Shown here: positions 42,201-50,353 of the stretch, piece after piece
How the letters are laid out: each line of letters starts with the position of its first letter
How positions within the stretch are numbered: position 1 is the stretch's first letter
Assembly: GCA_965279195.1 (NCBI GenBank)
Contig: CBDIHP010000047.1
Coordinates: 520,728 to 584,727, forward strand
Origin: CBDIHP01 sp965279195
Lineage (GTDB): Bacteria; Planctomycetota; Planctomycetia; Isosphaerales; Isosphaeraceae
DNA: 64,000 nucleotides
Reading direction: 5' to 3'
Position numbers and translations under genes: made by a program
The notes under the pieces: model-generated
Told to the model about the DNA's origin: nothing
The model's input: only the letters and a program-made list of their open reading frames with translations
Database searches by the model: none

Positions 42201-43350
42201 CGGCGTCGCCGGGCTCACCCTGACCTCCGCCGCGCCCCGCACGCTCGTCCAGGGCAACACCTTCGGCCTCAACCGGGCCGGCACCGCCCCCTTGCCCAAC
42301 GCCAACGAGGGCATCCTCGTCGGGTCGTCCGGCAACACGATCGGCGGGCCCGCCGCCGGCGCGGGCAACCTGATCTCCGGCAACCGCACCTACGGCATCA
42401 ACCTGACCCCCGACGCCGATCGCAACCGCATCCTGGGCAACACCATCGGGACCGACCGGGCGGGCACGAGGGCCATCGGCAACGCCCTCTCGGGGATCTT
42501 CGTCAACGGCGCGTCGGGCAACGTCCTCGGCGGGCTCAGCTCGGCCGCCGCCAACCTGATCTCCGCCAACGCCCTGTACGGGATCCAGCTCAACGGCGCG
42601 GGGGCCTCGGGCAACGTCCTGCTGGGGAACGTCATCGGCTTGGCCCGGGGCGGGAACGCCGCGCTCGGGAACGCCCTCAGCGGGATCTACCTGAACGGGG
42701 CACCTGGCAACTCGATCGGCGGCTCGGCCATCGGCGCGGGCAACATCGTCTCGGCCAACGGCGGCGCGGGGCTCGAAATGCTGGGCGCGTCGGCCGGCGG
42801 CAACCTCGTCCAGGGCAACATCTTCGGCCTCAACGCCTCGGCCTCGGCCGCCGTCCCCAACGCCACCCACGGGGTCCTGGTGAACGGCTCGCCGAACAAC
42901 ACCATCGGCGCCCGGCCGGGCAACCCCGGCGGCAACATCATCTCGGGCAACGCCGGCAACGGCGTGCTCTTCCAGGACGGCGGCGCCACCGGCAACCTCC
43001 TCGCCGGCAACACCATCGGCACCGACGTCGGCGGCACCCGCGCGGTTCCGAACGCCCAGAATGGCGTGCTCTTCTCGGGCTCGCCCGGCAATCAGGTCGT
43101 CGGCAACCTGATCTCCGGAAACGCCCTCAACGCCGTCGGCCTCAACGCCACCTCCCCCGGCAACCGGGTCTCCTCGAACACCATCGGCACCGACCGCGAC
43201 GGCAACCGGGCCATCCCCAACAATCAAGGCATCCTGGTCGACGCGGCCCCTGGATACGATGATCGACGCCAACCTGATCTCGGGCAATGCCAACAATGGC
43301 GTGCTCGTCCAGGGCGTCGGCGTCCTCCGCGTGCGGATCCAGGCCAATAA
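39256..43350 (+). CDS. Giant right-handed beta-helix surface protein, N-terminal part (frameshifted)
   Basis: The frame begins MPKPPGTPSRNRLAPRGEA, then LEPRALLATFTVFSTDDSG. The LE.R.LLA motif is the N-terminal signature of many exported Isosphaeraceae proteins, and the FTV.STDDSG.GTLRDAI that follows is CSLREA-like. The rest is more than twenty imperfect repeats of about 63 residues (NTVGG..., ARNVISGN, GNYVGTD..G...PN). These belong to parallel beta-helix (pectate-lyase-like/NosD-like) folds. At about 43252-43259 the reading frame shifts by one base; the last 30 codons before 43350 are out of frame. The true protein continues at 43259, giving about 1,783 residues. Expected location: cell surface. 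Confidence 0.75.
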   Translation: MPKPPGTPSRNRLAPRGEALEPRALLATFTVFSTDDSGTGTLRDAILAANDAPGADRIEFAIQQATGPLGAVTVLSPLPAITDPVVVDGTTQPGYAGTPLVGIDGSGAEDPEGQGPVDGLVLQAASVTVQGLAIYGFSGSGIRIDAPGSDVVQGNYLGTDTSNGGQGNGGYGVRIVDSPSNRVGSTNAAFRNVISNNGVAGVGIQGAAARSNVVLGNYIGLNASGTAALPNAADGVEITDAPSNTVGGLNAASRNIISGNSSNGVLIQGQGATGNAVRGNYVGTNPAGTAAIANQSAGIQVTGAPGNTLGGTVAGARNLISGNTSDGIVLQDAGATGNLIAGNYVGTDVTSKLAVPNGQGLGDGIRISDAPGNTVGGTTNGARNVISGNGGFGILITGGGASGNVVRGNLVGISDGTTSTVDSGFTRVPNSVDGLKIELGASGNTVGGPSAGMGNVFAANLGSGIFLDTAPGNLIQGNGIGTTLFAGTSIGQPVNLGNAGDGVTIFLAQGNTVGGPAGSGNVLGAGNVIAANVGDGVAIQGSTATRNLVLGNRVGSDATGRNARPNLGDGISVSDAPGNTIGGFVSASNPLGGNLIIANGGNGINVSGPNSSNNLVIGNRVGLDIAGAAQGNTGDGVRIIGANNTVGGTAQGAGNVISGNRLRGVYLSNVDGKTTVTAVANAVLGNFIGTNLSGAATNVGNSQDGLMVDGATRITIGGASAAARNVISGNLRNGVVLTGTTTQALIAGNSIGLDASGNAGQASNAQAGVVLLGVTGNSIGGDSAGLGNVISGNTTDGIILSAASSNLIQGNRIGTDPAGRSPLPNAQDGLAINGGSGNTLGGASDAARNLISGNLGNGLVVSGDVEIPASGNRILGNRIGTDASGSAAIPNRASGIVLTDAGSNVIGGTGTGEGNLVSGNGLFGLNLSGQLAGSNVLLGNIFGATLDGNAALGNRQAGLSIDAPDTTIGGAAAGAGNLVSGNGVAGLTLTSAAPRTLVQGNTFGLNRAGTAPLPNANEGILVGSSGNTIGGPAAGAGNLISGNRTYGINLTPDADRNRILGNTIGTDRAGTRAIGNALSGIFVNGASGNVLGGLSSAAANLISANALYGIQLNGAGASGNVLLGNVIGLARGGNAALGNALSGIYLNGAPGNSIGGSAIGAGNIVSANGGAGLEMLGASAGGNLVQGNIFGLNASASAAVPNATHGVLVNGSPNNTIGARPGNPGGNIISGNAGNGVLFQDGGATGNLLAGNTIGTDVGGTRAVPNAQNGVLFSGSPGNQVVGNLISGNALNAVGLNATSPGNRVSSNTIGTDRDGNRAIPNNQGILVDAAPGYDDRRQPDLGQCQQWRARPGRRRPPRADPGQ

Positions 43351-44608
43351 GATCGGCACCAATCGCGCCGCCACCTCGGCCATCGCCAACGGCATCGGGG
43401 TCCTCATCAATGGCGCGGCCGGCAACACCCTGGGCGGGGCCTCGGCCGGGCTCGGCAATGTGATCTCGGGCAACGCCGACATCGGCATCCAGCTCAACGG
43501 CACCACGGCGACCCGCAACGTGATCGCCGGCAACAAGGTCGGGACCAACGGCGCGGGCAACGCCCCGGTCTCCAACGCCACCGGGATCTTCCTCAACTCG
43601 GCCGCCGGCAACACCCTCGGCGGCCTGAGCCTGGCCGCCTCGAACCTGATCAGCGGCAACACCTCGGTGGGCGTCTACATCTTCGGGGCCGACGCCCGGG
43701 GCAATCGCGTCGTCGGCAACCTGATCGGCACGGTGGCCGACGGCACACGCCCGCTCCTGATCCCCGGCTCCCCCGCCGCCTCGCTCGACGCCCGCCAGGA
43801 CGTCGGCGTGCTCATCAACGCCGCGCCCGGGAACATCGTCGGCGGGCTGGAGGCCGGGTCGGGCAACCTGATCTCGGGCAACTACGCCGGGGTGAACATC
43901 GCCGCGCTCGCGGCCAGCAACAACCTCGTGCTGGGCAACAAGATCGGCACCAACGCCGCCGGCACGGCCGCCGCCGGCAACATCGTCGGCGTCTACGTCA
44001 ACGACTCCCCCGCCAACACCCTGGGCGGCGGCACCGGCAACGCCCGCAACGTCATCAGCGGCAACGCCAGCGTGGGCGTGGAGATCCGCGGCAGCCTGGC
44101 CACCGGCAACGTCGTGGCCGGCAACTACATCGGCACCACCGCCGACGGGACCGCCCCGGTCGCCAACGGCAACGGCGTCTTCCTCCAGGATTCGGCCACG
44201 GCCAACACCCTCGGCGGCACCACGGCCGCCCTGGCGAACGTCATCAGCGGCAACGCCTCGGTCGGGCTCTACTTCTTCAACGCCTCGATCAACAACGTCG
44301 CCATCAGCAACAAGATCGGCACCGACCCCGCCGGCACCCCGAGCACCCGCCTGGCCAACAAGCAGTACGGCATCCTGCTCTTCAACGCCGCGCGGAACAC
44401 CATCTCCGACGGCTCCGGCGGCATCAATCAGAACCTCGGCGCGATCGCCAACGTCCGCGAATTCACCGGCCGCTTCACCACCCCCGCCGCCGCCGTCGCC
44501 CAGGCGTCGAAGTCGAAGCAGGGCAAGACCGTGAAGGTCAAGGCCGCATCGAAGACCCCCGCCGGCCCGAAGTCTTCCCGCTTAACTCGGCCACGTCCCA
44601 CGACCTGA
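43259..44608 (+). CDS. Giant beta-helix surface protein, C-terminal part
   Basis: This is the in-register continuation of the repeat pattern after the frameshift: MIDANLISGNANNGVLVQG, then about seven more repeat units. They end in VREFTGRFTTPAAAVAQASK and a Lys-rich tail (KQGKTVKVKAASK). ATG 43259 has no ribosome-binding site, so this is not an independent gene unless the shift is genuine. The basic tail could attach to acidic cell-wall polymer; that is inference. Confidence 0.7.
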   Translation: MIDANLISGNANNGVLVQGVGVLRVRIQANKIGTNRAATSAIANGIGVLINGAAGNTLGGASAGLGNVISGNADIGIQLNGTTATRNVIAGNKVGTNGAGNAPVSNATGIFLNSAAGNTLGGLSLAASNLISGNTSVGVYIFGADARGNRVVGNLIGTVADGTRPLLIPGSPAASLDARQDVGVLINAAPGNIVGGLEAGSGNLISGNYAGVNIAALAASNNLVLGNKIGTNAAGTAAAGNIVGVYVNDSPANTLGGGTGNARNVISGNASVGVEIRGSLATGNVVAGNYIGTTADGTAPVANGNGVFLQDSATANTLGGTTAALANVISGNASVGLYFFNASINNVAISNKIGTDPAGTPSTRLANKQYGILLFNAARNTISDGSGGINQNLGAIANVREFTGRFTTPAAAVAQASKSKQGKTVKVKAASKTPAGPKSSRLTRPRPTT

Positions 44609-44633
44609 CCCGGTCGAAGGCGCTGGGCGGAAG

Positions 44634-44750
44634 GCGCTGGGCGCGGGTCTCCAGACCCGTCCATTGCGATGGGAAACGGGTCTGGAGACCCGGTGCGGTC
44701 ATCTCCTTCGATGACGCTTGGGGCGGGGTCTGGAGACCCACGCCCAGCGC
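44634..44750. repeat. Family A repeat, copy 8 (short form)
   Basis: It opens GCGCTGGGCGCGGGTCTCC and closes GGGGTCTGGAGACCC plus ACGCCCAGCGC, with only one internal hairpin, so one unit seems deleted. An extra GCGCTGGGCGG end lies directly to the left at about 44620. Confidence 0.8.
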
Positions 44751-44890
44751 ATCGCTGGACACCCGCGCCCGGCGCCTCTGCGCCGCCGGACCCTCACCTG
44801 CATCGCGGTTCCCGGCTTGTGGCGAGGATTCTCGGCCCCTCGGGTTTTCCCGCGCGGCGAGTATCACCTATGATGGAAGGGGCCCGCCGC

Positions 44891-46041
44891 ATGTCGCGGA
44901 GCAATGGGCCGACGGTCGCCGACTCGACAGATCAGGTTCGCCCCTTGGACGCCCCCGCCAAACGCCCGCTCCTCGATGCCCACCGTGACGAACTGGCCGC
45001 CTGGATCGTCGACGAGGGGTTCCCGAAATACCACGCGCAGCAGGTCTTGCGCTGGGTCTTCGCGCGCCGGGCCGCCTCGTTCGCCGGGATGTCCGACCTG
45101 CCGAAGGCCCTCCGCGACCGCCTCGATGCCGCCTGGACCGTCTTCCAGGCCGAGGAGACCCTCCACGACGTCTCCCCCGACGGCACCGACAAGCTCCTCC
45201 TCACCTGCCGCGACGGCCGCCGCATCGAATGCGTCCTCATGGCCGAGTCCGACCGCCGCACCGTCTGCGTCTCCACCCAGGTCGGCTGCGGCATGGGCTG
45301 CGTCTTCTGCGCCAGCGGTCTCAAGGGCGTCGAGCGTAACCTCACCACGGGCGAGATCTTGGAGCAAGTCCTCCGGCTCCGGAACATGCTCCCCGAGGGC
45401 GAATCCCTCACCAACATCGTCGTCATGGGGATGGGCGAGAGCTTGGCCAACCTCGACAACCTCATCGCCGCCCTCGACCGCCTCTGCTCCCCCGACGGCC
45501 TGGGCCTGTCGCAGCGCAGGATCACCATCTCGACCGTCGGCCTGCCGACAAGATGCGCAAGCTGGCCAGCCTGATCGGCAGTATCACCTGGCGGTGTCGT
45601 TGCATGCGCCGACGGAGGCGCTTCGCAACGAGCTGGTGCCGATCAACGAGAAGGTGGGCCTGGCGGACGTGATGGAGGCGGCCGATGCCTACTTCCAACA
45701 GACCGGTCGCCAGGTTACTTTCGAGTACGTCCTGCTCAGGGGGTTGAACGATCGGCCGTCCGAGTCCCGGGCGCTGGCCGATCTCCTGGCGCGTCGGAAG
45801 GCGCACGTCAATTTGATCCCGTATAATCCCGTGTCGGGCTTGCCCTTCGAGCGGCCGTCGCCGGATTCGATCCAGGCGTTCGTCGGCCACCTGAAGGGCA
45901 GGGGGATCAGCGTGACCGTCCGCAAGACAAGGCCGGCCGATCGACGCCGCCTGCGGCCAGCTCCGCCGCCGGCTCGAACCGATCCCCGCCCCCTCGCTCG
46001 TAAGTATTGCCGCCGCCTCGACTTCCCGCGACGACGACTGA
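44891..46041 (+). pseudogene. rlmN: 23S rRNA/tRNA A2503/A37 methyltransferase RlmN, frameshifted
   Basis: This is a radical SAM methyltransferase making 2-methyladenosine in 23S rRNA and some tRNAs. Motifs: CGMGCVFCASG, with the CX3CX2C cluster at residues 133/137/140; GMGESLANLDNLIAAL; ITISTVGLP; and after the shift HLAVSLHAPTEALRNELVP, NLIPYNPVSGLPFERP and RGISVTVRKT. The catalytic Cys region (codons GCC GCC TGC GGC CAG) is present in yet another frame near 45946. Reading requires one added base at about 45547, one at about 45573 and a net two near 45931. ATG 44891 follows GGAAGGGG. The protein is otherwise full length, so these look like recent indels or sequence errors. Confidence 0.85.
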
Positions 46042-46108
46042 CGCGTTCCGCGACCGCTTCCGCCCCCGTCCGGACCGACCCTGCACAGAGCCCGAGGGGA
46101 GACCCGCC

Positions 46109-46791
46109 TTGGCCGATAGCCAGCTCCTCGAACAGCAGCTCGAGGCCCGCGACCCCGACGTCCGGCTCATGCTCCAGGTCCGCGACGACGCCCCGGGTGC
46201 GTTCGAGGTCCTGGTCGAGCGCTATCAGCACCGGCTGGTCGGCGTCCTGTCGCACCTCGTCGGCCGGATGGAGGAGGCGGAAGACCTTTCGCAGGAAGTC
46301 TTTCTGCGCATCTATCGGGCGCGCAAGGGCTACAAGCCCAAGGCCAAGTTCTCCACCTGGCTCTTCACCATCGCCAACAACCTCGCCCTCAACCACCTGA
46401 GGGCAAGGGCCGCAACCCCACCGCCGGCGCGGTCACCGGCGGCAACGGCTCCGGCGACGTCTCCGGCTCCCAGCCCCTCCGGCCGCTCGAAGAACGCGCC
46501 CTCGCCCGCGAAGGCACCCCCTCCGCCCAGATGCGCAAGGTCGAGCTGTCCGACGTCGTCCGCGAGGCCCTCGACGTCCTGGGCGAGGACCAGAAGCTGG
46601 CCGTCCTCTTAAATAAGTTCGAGGACATGAGTTACGCCGACATCGCCGAGGTCATGGGGCGGTCCGAGCCGGCGGTGAAGTCGCTGCTCGCCCGGGCCCG
46701 GAACCACCTCCGCGAGCACCTGGAGCCTTACCTCCGCACCGGCCAGAAGCCCCACGCCCCCATGCCCTCGCCGCCCACCGACCTCAAGTGA
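46109..46791 (+). pseudogene. ECF-type RNA polymerase sigma factor, frameshifted
   Basis: Region 2 is clear (FEVLVERYQHRLVGVLSHLV, EAEDLSQEVFLRIYRARKGY, KFSTWLFTIANNLALNHLR), as is region 4 (VVREALDVLGEDQKLAVLL, YADIAEVMGRSEPAVKSLLA). The two lie in different frames: one base is missing near 46403. The corrected linker reads Gly/Asn-rich and then LEERALAREGTPSAQMRK. TTG 46109 is the likely start, with GAGGGGAG seven bases ahead. A tail GQKPHAPMPSPPTDLK closes the protein. It lies 67 bases after rlmN. No anti-sigma factor is adjacent. Confidence 0.8.
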
Positions 46792-46850
46792 CGGACGCTT
46801 GAAGTCCTGTTGAAATTGCATCTTACGACGAACCCGCCGGGTCCCAGCCC

Positions 46851-47640
46851 ATGATCGCCACCCGCCTGAGACCCGACGCCTGGATCGGGCGGGCCTGGGG
46901 CCGGCTCGCCGGGGCCCTCGACGACATCGCCTTCCCCACCGCCTGCGCGCTCTGCGACGCCGAGCCCGACGCCGCAAGCCCCGCCCTCTGCACGACCTGC
47001 CTCGACGCCCGTCGCCTCCGAGCCCGACTCCGCCCGCTGCCCCCGCTGCGCCGACCGGGTCGGACCCTACGCCGACCTGACGAAAGGCTGCTCCGAGTGC
47101 CGGGGCGAGTCGCTCGGGTTCGACGCCGCCGTGACCCTGGGCCCCTACGACGGCCCCCTGCGCGAACTCTGCCTCCGGCTCAAGCATGGCCCCGGCTCGT
47201 GGCTCGCCCCCTGGCTCGCCGACGTCTTCCACGACGCCCGGCGCGCGGCCATCCTGAACGCAATCGGCCCCTTCGACCCCGACGACCGCCCGCCCCTGGT
47301 CGTGCCCGTGCCGTTGCACTGGTCGCGCGAGTTCCGGCGCGGCTACAACCAGGCCGAGCTAATCGCTGAGCGTCTCGCGGAGCGTCTGGGATTCCGCCTT
47401 ACGCTGGCCCTCCGCCGCAGACGCTCGACATCCGTCCTGGCCGGGATGTCCCGCGCCGAGCGGCTGGCGACGCTCAAGGACGCCTTCACCCCCCGTCGCG
47501 ACGTCCACGGCCGGACGATCCTGCTGATCGACGACATCCTGACCACCGGCGCCACCACCGCCACCGCCGCCCGCGCCCTCAAATCCGCCGGCGCCCGCCG
47601 CGTCGTCGCGTGCGTCCTGGCCAGGACGAGCCGGAATTGA
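46851..47640 (+). pseudogene. comF: ComF-like phosphoribosyltransferase, frameshifted
   Basis: The N-terminal zinc-ribbon cysteines are split by a frameshift: CALCDAEPDAASPALCTTC is in the first frame, while the second pair (CPRCADRV, then GCSECRGES) is read after one extra C at about 47010. The C-terminal part is intact: DAAVTLGPYDGPLRELCLRL, VVPVPLHWSREFRRGYNQAE and the PRPP loop ILLIDDILTTGATTATAARAL. ComF proteins are needed for natural DNA uptake in some bacteria and resemble amidophosphoribosyltransferases. The stop codon TGA 47638-47640 lies inside the arm of a family D repeat. Confidence 0.8.
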
Positions 47641-47759
47641 ACCGCAAAGACGCAGAGATCGCAAAGGGAGAAATCCAGAAATGATAAAGTGTTAAAATGA
47701 GAGTCTTCTTTCTTCCTCAGTTGGGTTTCTTTGCGTTCTCTGCGTCTTTGCGGTTCAAT
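47636..47759. repeat. Family D repeat, complete copy with 31-bp arms
   Basis: Arms at 47636-47666 and 47729-47759 begin ATTGAACCGCAAAGACGCAG and its complement and match at 30 of 31 positions. The 62-base centre is AT-rich, unlike the rest of the window. It exactly fills the gap between comF and hemC. Confidence 0.9.
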
Positions 47760-47761
47760 CC

Positions 47762-48686
47762 ATGATAATCTCCTCCTCTCCCCTCCGGATCGGCACCCGC
47801 GGCAGTGCCCTGGCACGCTGGCAGTCGGAATGGGTCGCCGCGCGGCTCGCGGAGGCCCATCCGGGGCTCTCCGTCGAACTCGTCGAGATCAAGACCACGG
47901 CGACCGCGACCGCAACTCGCCCCTCTCCGCCATCGGCGGCGCGGGCCTGTTCACCAAGGAGATCCAGCGCGCCCTGCTGGACCGGACGGTCGAGGTCGCA
48001 GTACACAGCCTCAAGGACCTCCCCACCCAGGGCCCCGCCGAACTGATGCTCGGCGCCGTGCCCCGGCGCGAGGACGTCGCCGACGCCCTCATCGCACCGA
48101 AATATCAAACCCTGGACAAGCTTCCATCCGGCGCGACGGTGGGGACGGGATCCCTGAGGCGCAGGGCGATGCTCCTGCATGCACGCCCCGATCTGAACGT
48201 CGTCGGCCTGCGCGGCAACGTCGGCACCCGGCTCGAAAAGGCCCTGACCGGCGAGCTCGACGCCGTGGTCCTCGCCGCCGCCGGCCTCAACCGCCTGGGA
48301 CTGGACGCGCACGTCACCGACCGCCTCGAACCCCCGGCCTTCCTGCCGGCCGTCGGACAGGGGGCCCTCGGGATCGAATGCCGGATCGATGACATGAGCA
48401 CGCGAGAACTCCTCCTCGCCCTCGACCACGCGCCGACGCACCGCGCCGTCGTCGCCGAGCGCACCGCCCTGGCCGAGCTCGAAGGCGGCTGCCTCATCCC
48501 CCTGGGCGCCTGGGCCCGCGACACCGGCGACGGGGATTTGACCCTCGACGCCACCGTCTTCGACCGCGACGGCAAGTCCCGCGCGTTCGCGACCTTCACC
48601 ACCCTTCGCGACCAGCCCGAACCCCTCGGCGCGAAGTCGCCCAGCTCCTCCGAGCCCAGGGCGCCGAGGCCCTCCTCCGGCCGTAG
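47762..48686 (+). pseudogene. hemC: Porphobilinogen deaminase (hydroxymethylbilane synthase), frameshifted
   Basis: This enzyme joins four porphobilinogens in tetrapyrrole synthesis. Motifs: LRIGTRGSALARWQSEWVA, then in the next frame NSPLSAIGGAGLFTKEIQ, VAVHSLKDLPT, GTGSLRRRAML, NVVGLRGNVGTRLEKAL and the dipyrromethane-cofactor loop ELEGGCLIPLGAWA. One G is missing at about 47900 (ACGGCGAC for the expected ACG GGC GAC), and one base at about 48632, after which the normal end closes at TAG 48684. Corrected length is about 308 residues, typical for HemC. Because the gene is normally needed for haem synthesis, sequence error is the likelier cause. Confidence 0.88.
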
Positions 48687-48708
48687 GGGCAATCGAAGCC
48701 ATACGCGA

Positions 48709-48868
48709 ATCTGGAGTGCGTCCGCTCGCTGACGCGCTGGGCGCGGGTCTCCCGACCCCGCCCCAAACCCTGAGAAGCCGTACCACAGAAGCGGGTCTCC
48801 AGACCCAGAAATCAAATGCCCGGACAAGGGGGGCTTTTCGAACGGGTCGGGAGACCCGCGCCCAGCGC
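48709..48868. repeat. Family A repeat, copy 9, joined to a family B left end
   Basis: ATCTGGAGTGCGTCCGCTCG at 48709 is the left end of family B. It passes directly into GCGCTGGGCGCGGGTCTCCC of family A at 48734, which closes with TCGGGAGACCCGCGCCCAGC near 48867. The right half of B is absent. A GGCCACCACACCCTA fragment follows near 48905. Confidence 0.8.
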
Positions 48869-48918
48869 GGGCGTGGCGTCCGTCGGTGCGGAGGCCGCGG
48901 GGACGCGGCCACCACACC

Positions 48919-50331
48919 CTACAGGAGCTCCCGCACGACGCGCCCGTGCACGTCGGTCAGCCGCTGGTCCCGACCGCCGTGGCGGAAGGTGAGGGCCTCG
49001 TGGTCGAGGCCGAGCAGGCCGAGGACGGTCGCGTGGATGTCGTGGATCGTGAGCGGATTCGACACGACGCCGTTGCCGAATGCGTCCGTCTCGCCGAACG
49101 CCGTGCCCCCCTTGAATCCGCCGCCGGCGAAGGCGATCGAATATCCGTTCACGTGATGATCCCGGCCCGCGTTGGGGCCGACCTTCGGCGTGTGCGGCGT
49201 CCGGCCCATCTCGCCGGCCCAGATCACGATGGTGGAATCCAGCAGGCCCCGTTGCCGGAGGTCGCGGATCAGGGCGGCCACCGGCTGGTCGGTGATCAGG
49301 GCGTTCTGGCCGTGATACTTCACCAGCTCGCCGTGCTGGTCCCAGGGCGAGTTATTGGGATGCGTCAGCGGGCAGGTGATCTCCACGAACCGCACCCCGC
49401 GCTCGATGAGTCGCCGCGCCCGCAGGCATTGAAGCGCGTAGAATTTCTGATAGTCGTCCGACCGGTCCAGCCCGTAGAGCGCGCGGGTGGCGGGCGACTC
49501 CCTGGAGACGTCGGCCACCTCGGGGATGGCCCCTTGCATCCGGAAGGCGGTCTCGTAGTTGGCGATGGCCGACTCGATGGCGGAGGATTCGGCGGTGGTG
49601 GCCCCGAACGCCCGGTCCTGCTCGGCGACGGCGTCGAGCTTGAGCCTCTGGATCGCCGGCGGGTCGCCCGGCACGATGTCGTCGACCGGCGTCCCCCTGG
49701 CCCGCAGCATCGTGGCGGCGTGCGAGGTCGGCAGGTAGGCGCTGGCGAAATTCTCCAGGCCGCCGTTGGGGATCCAGTCATTGTTCAGGAGAACATAGCT
49801 GGGCAAACTCGCATTCTCGGACGAGAGTCCGTACGACACCCACGACCCGATGCTGGGCGCCTGGCCGGTCACGCGGCCGGTGTGCAAGAGCAGGCTCTGC
49901 TGGCCGTGCAACGGCTGCTGGCCGACCATCGACCGCACCACGCAAAGCTCATCGGCCACCCCCGCCATGTGCGGCAAGAGGTCGCTGACCCAGAGCCCGC
50001 TCTGCCCGCGCCGGGAGAACTTCCAGGGGCTCCCCATCCACACCCGCTCGGCCGACGACTGCGACCGCTTCGACACCGCCCCCTGGCCGATCGGCTGCCC
50101 CTCGCGTTTCTTGAGTTCGGGCTTGGGGTCGAAGGTGTCGACATGGCTCGGCCCTCCGTCCATGAAGCAGAGGATGACGCTCGTGGCCCTCGGCGGCCGG
50201 ATCGCATTGCCGGAAGACGATGTCTTCTCCTCGGCATGCAAGAGGTCGGCGAGGGCGAGCAGGCCGAACCCGCAGGACGTGCCCTGGAGGAATCGCCGCC
50301 GCGACGTGGAAATCGATGCTCCCGCACGCAT
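48919..50331 (-). CDS. DUF1501 protein (sulfatase-fold), Tat-exported
   Basis: This 470-residue protein has a Tat-like signal SRRRFLQGT with GLLALADLLHA. DUF1501 motifs are SVILCFMDGGPSHVDTFDPK, KRSQSSAERVWMGSPWKFSR, GVRFVEITCPL, WDQHGELVKYH and VIWAGEMGRTPHTPK. The protein belongs to the alkaline phosphatase/sulfatase superfamily, but the substrate is unproven. ATG 50331 follows GGGAG; the longer frame overlaps the upstream gene. It starts 22 bases after the stop of the PSD1 gene at 50354, so the two are co-transcribed, the standard planctomycete pairing. Confidence 0.88.
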   Translation of the reverse strand: MRAGASISTSRRRFLQGTSCGFGLLALADLLHAEEKTSSSGNAIRPPRATSVILCFMDGGPSHVDTFDPKPELKKREGQPIGQGAVSKRSQSSAERVWMGSPWKFSRRGQSGLWVSDLLPHMAGVADELCVVRSMVGQQPLHGQQSLLLHTGRVTGQAPSIGSWVSYGLSSENASLPSYVLLNNDWIPNGGLENFASAYLPTSHAATMLRARGTPVDDIVPGDPPAIQRLKLDAVAEQDRAFGATTAESSAIESAIANYETAFRMQGAIPEVADVSRESPATRALYGLDRSDDYQKFYALQCLRARRLIERGVRFVEITCPLTHPNNSPWDQHGELVKYHGQNALITDQPVAALIRDLRQRGLLDSTIVIWAGEMGRTPHTPKVGPNAGRDHHVNGYSIAFAGGGFKGGTAFGETDAFGNGVVSNPLTIHDIHATVLGLLGLDHEALTFRHGGRDQRLTDVHGRVVRELL

Positions 50332-50353
50332 ATCGGCATCTCCCGTCGCGTGG

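Noticed and set aside
39105..43262. Long second open frame overlapping the beta-helix gene on the same strand
   Set aside because: Its translation is almost only Arg, Pro, His and Gln from regular repeats read out of frame; there is no start signal or motif.
44467..44610. Lys-rich end of the beta-helix protein considered as frameshift product
   Set aside because: The preceding repeat register is intact up to residue INQNLGAIANVREF, and the stop lies before repeat A, so the basic tail seems genuine.
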